Assembly (NCBI GenBank): GCA_963814985.1
Contig: CAWFFV010000034.1
Span: 62,001 to 126,000 of the forward strand
Source of the DNA: CAWFFV01 sp963814985
GTDB lineage: Bacteria; Chloroflexota; Ktedonobacteria; Ktedonobacterales; Ktedonobacteraceae
DNA: 64,000 nt
Direction: 5' to 3'
The notes below the pieces were generated by a model. It was not told the origin of the DNA and did not search any database. It worked only from the letters and a program-made list of their open reading frames with translations. A program made the position numbers and the translations under genes. Positions 58,557 to 64,000 of the stretch are shown here, piece after piece; within the stretch, counting starts at the first letter, position 1; every line of letters starts with the position of its first letter.

Positions 58557-59645
58557 TTAATGTGTCGATGTCCCCCCCTTTGGCCATATAATGAATAAAC
58601 AATGGCCTGTTTGCGTCTGACAGCTACATTCCACTTCAGTGACTTCCCAGGTGGCATCCAGGCCGACAAGGTGCAAAGTTGCCTCTAGTGACGCACTCCA
58701 GACATGACACACTGGTTCAGGGCGATAGGTACGTCCATAAACGTAGAGATTACTATAATGGACCAACCAGTAACAGCCATCTTGCCGTGGCAGATACATA
58801 TGTAACTCTTCGTCACGAATTGTATTCATCTCGCTGGTAAATGACTTCAACAGCATGCTCATTACCTGCTTCTCAGGAAGAAGATGAAGCATCTGTTGAG
58901 TCAACGTCGAGAGATGACGTTTCTGTAAAGAGATCTGGGTAGACATGTTGCTCCAACTGCGAAGTTGACTGATGGGATCATCAGGCCTTGAGCGTGCAAC
59001 AGCCTGGTGAAGGCAAGTGAGATATTCGGCAGGAACGGAGCGGATGTCATTATTGGGAGGCCATCCTCTGACCCGAGCATACTTGACCAAGCCTACATCT
59101 TGCATCAGCGTTGCCCATAGTTCAGCTCCGATCAGCTTATACGCGACCTGGAGCATCTGGCGAAAGTGACCGTTGCCCGAACAGCGCTTCTTGGAGACAC
59201 GAGGCACCAAACCATGAGTCGGTAAGAGATCCAGGACAAGTGAGTGTTTCTTCTCCTGCATCTGTGATAGCGGTAAGACCCTTCTGATCACTTCTAGTAA
59301 CTGAGCAGATATAAACGAGGTCTGAGTATCCTGATCAGACTCCTTAAAAGGAAAACACTCTTGCAAGGGAAGAACAGGAATATTCCTTCCTTGCTCATCG
59401 GACAGCTTCTGCACGAGACGCGAAAGGGCATAGCGGCTTTGAGTATCTACCTGACCGAGCAAAACGGCATGTGGGACAAATTGTTCTTGAAGGAGGCGTT
59501 GGAATGCATGGAAAGGGGTAGTTGTCACATATGGACAATAGTCTGCGAGGGTCAGAACGCGTGCTGCACATTGTGCTCGTCCTTCATTGGCATCAATCAC
59601 TAAGAGTGCAGAGTGCATCGTTGCAGGCATTGCTGGAGATGCCAT
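58557..59645 (-). CDS. Receiver-like + V4R-like sensor protein
   Basis: About 362 residues; the ATG at 59645 has AAGGAG six bases upstream. Residues ~8-120 look like a degenerate CheY fold (SALLVIDANEGRAQCAARVL, FVPHAVLLGQVDTQ) with no phospho-acceptor Asp. Residues ~165-360 contain MLQVAYKLIGAELWATLMQDVG and end WEVTEVECSCQTQTGHCLFII, the cysteine-bearing tail pattern of 4-vinyl-reductase (V4R)/heme-NO-binding-like domains. A small-molecule sensor with a pseudo-receiver is inferred. No output domain is present. It is 30 bases upstream of the TlpA-like gene on the same strand. Confidence 0.6.
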   Translation of the reverse strand: MASPAMPATMHSALLVIDANEGRAQCAARVLTLADYCPYVTTTPFHAFQRLLQEQFVPHAVLLGQVDTQSRYALSRLVQKLSDEQGRNIPVLPLQECFPFKESDQDTQTSFISAQLLEVIRRVLPLSQMQEKKHSLVLDLLPTHGLVPRVSKKRCSGNGHFRQMLQVAYKLIGAELWATLMQDVGLVKYARVRGWPPNNDIRSVPAEYLTCLHQAVARSRPDDPISQLRSWSNMSTQISLQKRHLSTLTQQMLHLLPEKQVMSMLLKSFTSEMNTIRDEELHMYLPRQDGCYWLVHYSNLYVYGRTYRPEPVCHVWSASLEATLHLVGLDATWEVTEVECSCQTQTGHCLFIIWPKGGTSTH

Positions 59646-59965
59646 CTCAATCTCCTTATCTATCATTTGCATCTATTGCATCTCTTTGTAGAGTTTTTTA
59701 CATTTTCATGGGTACATGCAGATTATTTTTGGTAGAGAACGGTGTGGACAAGCTCACGGCTGTTATGTACAGTGACTCCCCTCACAAAAAATATAATAAA
59801 AAGAGAAGGAGGGAGATATAGGAACCTGTGTAGGCATCCGATGTATGCTGTTCGCCCATCTCTATTAGCCTGCGATCTGGATACTATCAATCAGTTTCCT
59901 GTACAGATCACGTGCCCGTTTAAGTATACATCAAGCGCCATCATATGTATAGTCGGATAGATATT

Positions 59966-60035
59966 CAGACGTATAGTAATGGCAAAGGGATCATGCGTGT
60001 ACATGCATGATCCCTTTGCCATTACTATACGTCTG
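59966..60035. repeat. Perfect 70-bp palindrome without the family A core
   Basis: CAGACGTATAGTAATGGC with its perfect complement around the centre CATGCGTGTACATGCATG. It shares no sequence with family A. It lies at the left border of the nested repeat cluster, in a gene-free kilobase. Confidence 0.7.
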
Positions 60036-60125
60036 GAATATCACCCGTAACTACTCAGATCCCTGTTCCATGGGTCATCCCGGTAACTATTCAGGTACCC
60101 TCACCACCTGCGGTGGCTCGCTCTC

Positions 60126-60372
60126 ATGAGTCATCCCGAACTTTTGAAAAAGTTCCCAAAACCGGGGGTGCAGGGTTTCCCTGCCGGGGCTTGGGGTGTC
60201 CCCAATAGCTTCTTTTTCCTCTCTCTCCGCCGCAAGCGGCGAGCAAAAGAAGGAAAAGATGTTTTTCGGGGGCACCCCAAACCCCGGCAGAAGGCTGCCG
60301 CCCTCTGCACTCCCGCTTGCCAAACAGGTCAAAAGGGCATTTCATGTCCCGGAAAAGTTCGGGATGACTCAT
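60126..60372. repeat. 247-bp palindromic element (family B), inverted copy
   Basis: Same length as the copy at 15399-15645 and nearly identical to its reverse complement. Ends ATGAGTCATCCCGAAC / GTTCGGGATGACTCAT. It is inserted inside a family A copy: GGTGGCTCGCTCTC on the left and CCTGCGAAGCGCCTACGG on the right are the two halves of that host. Confidence 0.85.
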
Positions 60373-60512
60373 TGCCTGCGAAGCGCCTACGGCGCTGAGG
60401 AATCAGGGAAAGAAACCTGAGTAGTTACGTCATCCCGAATTTTTCGAACAAAGGTTCGCAATCTCTCAAGCGGCTTGAGAAGCGGGATTGTCAAGGGCGG
60501 CCAGCCCTTGAC

Positions 60513-60692
60513 CGGGGTCTGACTTGTTATCACAACTTTAGTCGATCTGCTGAGCCAGCTTGGGAAGCTGACTCCCAAGGATGAGTTCAAGTGATTCTAG
60601 CTCAGCAGAACAGAGAGACGAGCCGTTTTCATCGGCTTGCCACCTGCCTTCACAAGATATCGACTAAAGTTGGATAACAAGTCAGACCCCGG
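60513..60692. repeat. MITE-like insertion within a family B copy
   Basis: Terminal inverted repeats CCGGGGTCTGACTTGTTATC / GATAACAAGTCAGACCCCGG, extended by CAACTTTAGTCGAT on both sides with a one-base difference. The interior of ~110 bases has short minus-strand frames that resemble the tail of a transposase gene, but nothing convincing. It splits the B-type unit 60429-60760. Confidence 0.7.
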
Positions 60693-60816
60693 CAGGGATG
60701 CTGCACTCCCTGCACCCTCGCTTTTGCGAACTTTTGAAACAAAAATTCGGGATGACTCATGGAACAAGAGCAAGCCACCGCAGGTGGCGAGCAGACCTGG
60801 ATAGTTACGGGTGATA

Positions 60817-61197
60817 TTAATGAAAAAGTATCGAAGCCAGGATCAGGACCACCACAGATTGTATGACCCAGGTAATCAGTCCAAGCATTATAGCTTTCAT
60901 TCCCGCAGTTCTGATTGCAGATGACGTCACACGAGTACAGATCCCGATAATTGCTAACATCAAAAAGACCGCAGAGAAAGTCGTGGGAAAGGTTTTTGCA
61001 GGCCATGTTGCTAATGGTCCTGTCAGCCCAACTGGAAGGGTAATCACGGTATTGATCAGCACTAACACGAAGAAAGCAAGCACAAAGAGTGGAAATGTCT
61101 TCAAGGCACCCGTCACAATAGTAGTTCCTTGACTTCTGGCCTCCTGTACATTCTCTTTCCAATTAAAGAATATATTCAAGGAGAAAACAAGCACCAC
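60817..61197 (-). CDS. YeiH-family membrane protein, C-terminal part
   Basis: 126 residues with four to five hydrophobic helices: GALKTFPLFVLAFFVLVLIN, AVFLMLAIIGICTRV, AIMLGLITWVIQSVVVLILA. It matches the last third of YeiH/UPF0324 putative sulfate exporters, including the KTFPLFVLAFF (K-x-P-x-F-x-x-x-F) motif. It has no start of its own: upstream in this frame is CIGFIVVLVFSLN, which should follow ALLVKLI of the preceding piece. A one-base change near 61205-61212 joins them. Confidence 0.78.
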   Translation of the reverse strand: MVLVFSLNIFFNWKENVQEARSQGTTIVTGALKTFPLFVLAFFVLVLINTVITLPVGLTGPLATWPAKTFPTTFSAVFLMLAIIGICTRVTSSAIRTAGMKAIMLGLITWVIQSVVVLILASILFH

Positions 61198-62443
61198 GAT
61201 AAAGCCAATACAGAATCAACTTCACGAGCAGTGCAGCATTGAGTGCAGCTGTCCCTCCTCCTTGTTGAGCGGCTGCTATCAGCTGTGGTAAATCATGCAT
61301 CGTTGCTCCTGTCCAGGCTCCATAGACGGCAGGGCTGAAGTGAAAGATGCTATTGATCAGCGGATAGAGAAACAATCCTACTGTTCCCCAGCACAGGATC
61401 GTTCCCAGGGTAATGGCCGTTTCTTCATCTCTAGCACGAATAGCTGGCGATGTCGCCATGGTTGCCGTTATTCCACAGATGCCCGTGCCTGTTCCAATAA
61501 GAGCCGCTATGCGGGGATTGATTTTCATGAGTTTGCCAACGGACATGGAGACACCAACAGCAATCAAGACTGTCGAGGTAACGATGACGAGATCCTGTAT
61601 CCCGGATTTGAGTAGGGAGGTGTAGGAAAATTTTAGAGCAGAGAGGATGATACCAAGTCGAAGGAACCAGCGTGTGCTAAAGATCAGACCTGGCTGTATC
61701 CGTTCCGAAAGCGGATAAATATTCCCGACAATGAGAGCGAAAATCCCTGCGATAAAGATATCTACAAAAAAAGTATTGTGCAAACTGATTTCAATATTCC
61801 ACAATAGTTCCGCTATAGCAGCAATTGGGAAAACCACGAGCAACAAGCCAGGCAATGCCCTCTGAATTTCCTCGTAACCAGGATAAAGAGGCGTGCCTCG
61901 CCACCCAAGGTAGCTCTTGAAGGGAAGCGTTTCCTCGTCTTGCAACGGAGAAGAGAACTCATGGAGAATACCTGTTACTTCCTCAGCCATGCTTCTACTA
62001 TCAGGTTCTCTTGTCACTCTTAATCTGTTTGTCGCCTCGGTTTCTCCCTGGAAATTTGTTAAAAGAGCTTTGGAAGAGAGTAGCTCTTCTATTTGACCTG
62101 GGGAGTGCCTGGGATACAAACGTATCACTTCGTCTAAGCGTTGCATATGTGTCGTTACATTCGGTCCCAGGTAAACACCTGGGAGACCACGAAGAAGCGC
62201 AGTATCTTCACCGAACACACGTCCTCCAAAGCAGAGGATCGGACGAGGATGCTGCAAGTGGGCTACCTCTCGTCCCACCTCCTTCACATCATGGATACGG
62301 GAACGTTTCATCGCTGAAAGATAGATAATTCCTGGACGGATAGGACGTATTGTCTCAAGCAACCTGGGCAAATCCCTGACCTCTGACAACTGTCCGTGAT
62401 AATGTACATGGAATCCCGCACGACGCCAAAAGAGAGCCAGCAT
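61163..62443 (-). CDS. B12-binding-like domain fused in frame to YeiH-type transporter
   Basis: 426 residues. Residues 1-105 are the second half of a B12-binding (flavodoxin-like) domain: MLALFWRRAGFHVHYHGQL, GIIYLSAMKRSRIHD, PRPILCFGGRVFG, GVYLGPNVTTHMQRLDE. A ~75-residue linker follows without a stop. Then a YeiH core: IQRALPGLLLVVFPIAAIAELL, LRLGIILSALKFSY, GTGTGICGITATMATSPAI, GAWTGATMHDLPQLIAAA. YeiH proteins are ~10-helix putative sulfate exporters. A separate transporter start could be the internal ATG of MAEEVTG (~62000), but it has no clear ribosome site. The frame ends early near 61165 and continues in the 60817-61197 piece. Confidence 0.75.
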   Translation of the reverse strand: MLALFWRRAGFHVHYHGQLSEVRDLPRLLETIRPIRPGIIYLSAMKRSRIHDVKEVGREVAHLQHPRPILCFGGRVFGEDTALLRGLPGVYLGPNVTTHMQRLDEVIRLYPRHSPGQIEELLSSKALLTNFQGETEATNRLRVTREPDSRSMAEEVTGILHEFSSPLQDEETLPFKSYLGWRGTPLYPGYEEIQRALPGLLLVVFPIAAIAELLWNIEISLHNTFFVDIFIAGIFALIVGNIYPLSERIQPGLIFSTRWFLRLGIILSALKFSYTSLLKSGIQDLVIVTSTVLIAVGVSMSVGKLMKINPRIAALIGTGTGICGITATMATSPAIRARDEETAITLGTILCWGTVGLFLYPLINSIFHFSPAVYGAWTGATMHDLPQLIAAAQQGGGTAALNAALLVKLILYWLYRGACFLLEYIL

Positions 62444-62501
62444 GAGTGCATCGATCTCGTACGTTTCCTGTGGAGCACTACAGACGAAGATCAGGAGACC
62501 C

Positions 62502-62747
62502 TTACGAAGGTTCGGGGTGGCCTGAAAAGAGAAAGGAGAGGTATTTATAAACCAGGGTGATGCTAAAGCCTTTTATGCTTGCTGATGTTGTGTTTGTATC
62601 TAATAACGCTCTTATACGAGAAAGAACTGGTTGTAACAGGGAGAGACAAACGTCTTCTGCGGGGTAATAGTGAAAGGCACTATCTAAAATGCGTAGTGCT
62701 ATCGTTTCGTTCATCTGACCAAGAGCTTGTAGCAGTGGTTCTCCCAT
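62502..62747 (-). CDS. B12-regulator helical module, second copy (fragment)
   Basis: 81 codons: EPLLQALGQMNETIALRILDSAFHYYPAEDVCLSLLQPVL, shown by its cores MNETIALRILDSAF and YPAEDVCLSLLQPVL. This is the helical cap (B12-binding-2 type) that precedes the B12 domain in MerR/LitR/CarH-like regulators. The frame is open well upstream (DETKQQERISRVVPDLDG). It ends in FLFSGHPEPS, but one T fewer at 62525-62528 gives FQATPNLRKGLLIFVCSAPQETYEIDALML, joining the B12 domain at 62443. So it is an interior piece of one long gene. Confidence 0.72.
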   Translation of the reverse strand: MGEPLLQALGQMNETIALRILDSAFHYYPAEDVCLSLLQPVLSRIRALLDTNTTSASIKGFSITLVYKYLSFLFSGHPEPS

Positions 62748-62764
62748 CCCATCTAAGTCAGGAA

Positions 62765-63199
62765 CTACACGGGAGATCCTTTCTTGCTGCTTCGTTTCAT
62801 CGCTCTGGGAAACCTGTAGGAGTAACGACGAAGAGATACTCGGATGCGCCTTCGGGGGAAAAGCAAGCTTCGATCAAGTGGGGGATCTGTGACCGTATGT
62901 AGCGTTGAGACAAATGTTTCTGTTGCCTGCGGGATGATATCGCGTTTCCGTAACTCAACTGTGTAAGTGAGAATTGGTCGCAACAGGTTCTCGCAGACGA
63001 CTATTGCGGGGTACATTATAAAAGCATCTGCCAGAATGCGAGTGGCATTTGTCATGTTCGTCGAGGTGACAGCTTGCATCAGTTTGTCACGTAACTCTGG
63101 CAATTCGCGCTGTGGGGGGAGCAGTACGCTTGATGCACGATCGTTTGTATATGAGGGATCATGACGCACCAGTTCTACAATAGCCTGCTGCAGACTCAT
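62765..63199 (-). CDS. B12-regulator helical module, first copy (fragment)
   Basis: It reads MSLQQAIVELVRHDPS, then ELRDKLMQAVTSTNMTNATRILADAFIMYPAIVVCENLLRPIL (cores NMTNATRILADAF and YPAIVVCENLLRPIL). The second half aligns with the module at 62502-62747 (N-x-T-x-A-x-R-I-L-x-x-A-F-x-x-Y-P-A-x-x-V-C), so the helical cap is duplicated. Translation as printed then drifts (RRRIRVSLRRY). One more C at the GGGGG of 62854-62858 restores PPKAHPSISSSLLLQVSQSD, continuing to the second module. Upstream it joins LCKRVTSN after a TAG at 63224. Confidence 0.72.
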   Translation of the reverse strand: MSLQQAIVELVRHDPSYTNDRASSVLLPPQRELPELRDKLMQAVTSTNMTNATRILADAFIMYPAIVVCENLLRPILTYTVELRKRDIIPQATETFVSTLHTVTDPPLDRSLLFPRRRIRVSLRRYSYRFPRAMKRSSKKGSPV

Positions 63200-63516
63200 A
63201 TTACTGGTAACCCGTTTGCAAAGCTAGCGTATTGCCGCAATATCACGTTGCGAATAGAGTTTCTGGTAATATTCACAGCCCAGGGAGAGGGGATGCTATA
63301 GAATTTTTCCCAGGCACGTAAGGTCATGAGAGGAATGTTAATTTCTGTGAGTACAACATCTATTTTGAAGCGTCGTGTGAATTCAAAAACGCGTAAGTGT
63401 GGGAGTCCATCGTCTACCAGTTGCTCCCAGGATGATTTCTGCGAAGGAAAAGGGGACAGTGCCTGCTGAAAATTCTTATATTTGCCTGAAAGCTGTTTAT
63501 CCTCTCGTTCGTCCAT
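63196..63516 (-). CDS. MerR-type helix-turn-helix fragment
   Basis: The ATG at 63516 (MDEREDKQLSGKY) has AAAGGA six bases upstream and is the real start of the disrupted locus. About residues 35-75, VFEFTRRFKIDVVLTEINIPLMTLRAWEKFYSIPSP (core IPLMTLRAWEKFYSIPSP), is the MerR-type winged HTH of LitR/CarH-like regulators. Past 63284 the correct frame is another one, GCEYYQKLYSQRDIAAIR, where YSQRDIA is the MerR wing motif. A TAG at 63224-63226 follows, in place of Gln, and then LCKRVTSNMSLQQAIVELV continues into the next piece. Confidence 0.75.
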   Translation of the reverse strand: MDEREDKQLSGKYKNFQQALSPFPSQKSSWEQLVDDGLPHLRVFEFTRRFKIDVVLTEINIPLMTLRAWEKFYSIPSPWAVNITRNSIRNVILRQYASFANGLPVI

Positions 63517-63849
63517 AAACATCCTTTCATTGGTGCATAGGACAGAGTAACAAAGCGTCTGAGTGCGTTGTACGTTTCTCACATGCTTTGGCGAGAATAG
63601 CTAGTTTCTAAAATTTTAACAAGAAATTGCAAAATTTGTCAATAAGATGGGATTTAAGCCAGAAATACTGTGTCATACTCCTCTCGGTCTATCTGTAGTG
63701 ATACCATTTAGAGAGTTCTCATTTTTTTACTTTGTTGCATACTAGAGATAAGGAGGGATGCTCATCGTAGAAAATATGAATTGCCTCATTTTCTCAGCTA
63801 TGCTATACTTTTCCTCGAACGAAATAGTCAGAAGGGAGACCCAATCTCA
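63517..63849. other. Divergent intergenic region, no clear content
   Basis: About 330 AT-rich bases between the MerR-type gene and the GNAT gene. No repeat-family copy or reading frame is visible. AAGGGAG at ~63831 is the GNAT ribosome site. MerR-type regulators often act on divergent promoters, so a site may be hidden here, but I could not pick a dyad. Confidence 0.4.
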
Positions 63850-64000
63850 ATGCAAGATACCTCAAACATGCAAAATCCTTTTCTTATTGGTGAGCGTATC
63901 TACTTACGTCCCCTGGAGCCTGTACAGGACAACCACCTGTATGCGACATGGCTCAATGATGAAGAAATTCGTCGCTATTTCTCCATTTACCCCACCAGCG
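63850..64000 (+). CDS. GNAT N-acetyltransferase, N-terminal part (cut by window edge)
   Basis: The ATG at 63850 follows AAGGGAG by about 11 bases. The 50 visible residues read FLIGERIYLRPLEPVQDNHL, then YATWLNDEEIRRYFSIYP. This is the RimJ/RimL-type GNAT opening (G-x-R-(I/V)-x-L-R-P-L-x-x-x-D, then W-x-N-D-x-E-(I/V)-x-R/x-Y). The acetyl-CoA motif lies beyond the window. The substrate is unknown; it could be a ribosomal-protein or small-molecule amine acetyltransferase. Confidence 0.8.
   Translation, partial: MQDTSNMQNPFLIGERIYLRPLEPVQDNHLYATWLNDEEIRRYFSIYPTS

Larger units (their letters stand above)
60041..60815. repeat. Nested repeat cluster
   Basis: Outer ends AATATCACCCGTAACTA... / ...TAGTTACGGGTGATATT (60037-60054 and 60799-60816) are inverted. 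Inside lie a second family A frame (GTCATCCCGGTAACTATTCAGGT at 60073 to ACCTGAGTAGTTACGTCATC at 60417), interrupted by a family B copy (60126-60372), and then a second B-like unit (60429-60760). That unit is itself interrupted by an inserted 180-base element (60513-60692). So at least three insertion rounds are layered. No coding capacity is seen. Confidence 0.75.

Noticed and set aside
60387..61162. Frames at 60387-60590 and 60650-61162 on the minus strand
   Set aside because: The first lies in nested repeat DNA. The second mostly shadows the YeiH C-terminal frame and repeat sequence.
39881..63226. Stop-codon recoding (selenocysteine, suppressor tRNA) at the three nonsense codons
   Set aside because: Three different stop codons are involved, expected residues are Arg or Gln rather than Cys/Sec, and no recoding structure was seen.

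Overview
The window looks like a chromosomal segment of a large, gene-sparse, repeat-rich bacterial genome of moderate GC. The best guess is Chloroflexota, class Ktedonobacteria. This is inferred from the protein style: an XRE/STAND/WD40 regulator, an XRE protein with an internal twin-Arg-like segment and TPR-like tail, a secreted S53 peptidase beside a GH92 mannosidase, a MerR/B12-type regulator, a diacylglycerol glycosyltransferase-like enzyme and many palindromic intergenic repeats. No rRNA is present, so the assignment is not proven.

Layout. 0-6.4 kb: an MFS transporter cut by the window edge, an aldo/keto reductase, a DUF2089 + DUF4097/SHOCT-like pair, and an XRE-TPR regulator behind a consensus promoter. 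6.7-10.5 kb: an XRE-NB-ARC-WD40 gene broken near its end. 10.5-18.2 kb: exported GH92 mannosidase, S53 peptidase and alkaline-phosphatase-fold phosphoesterase. 18.9-22.6 kb: ECF sigma factor, coiled-coil membrane protein, Ser/Thr pseudokinase. 22.6-30.9 kb: acetate metabolism (ackA, acs, satP-like carrier) with an orphan nuoB-like gene. 31-34.4 kb: assimilatory sulfite reductase with the two siroheme genes in one operon. 35-45 kb: degenerate receiver, hflX, GT4, ribosomal protein L25, polX, mazG. 45-49 kb: methyltransferase, zinc-ribbon membrane protein, hydrolase, lipid glycosyltransferase. 48.9-54.9 kb: a mobile/accessory patch with an ISAzo13 remnant, an orphan CRISPR array, an MFS remnant, DUF929/DUF4291/DUF4352 genes and an IS200/IS605-type TnpB element. 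55-64 kb: DUF427, MFS drug pump, tRNA-Arg, lipoprotein, TlpA-like protein, a nested repeat cluster, a disrupted MerR/B12-like/YeiH locus and the start of a GNAT gene.

Three features stand out. First, a cloverleaf-like palindromic repeat family recurs between genes; its central stem differs in sequence from copy to copy, yet both arms stay complementary. Two further repeat families occur, and several copies are nested at 60.0-60.8 kb. Second, about 14 single-base frame breaks and three C-to-T-type nonsense codons split otherwise recognisable genes, including polX, hflX and mazG. Many lie at homopolymers, so sequence error must be excluded before calling them pseudogenes. Third, a MerR-HTH + duplicated helical module + B12-binding-like domain reads in frame into a YeiH-family membrane protein, an architecture I do not recognise.

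Working links: ackA, acs and the SatP-like carrier cover acetate uptake and activation. The sulfite reductase operon supplies its own siroheme. The exported hydrolases (GH92, S53, phosphoesterase) fit a saprophytic soil lifestyle.
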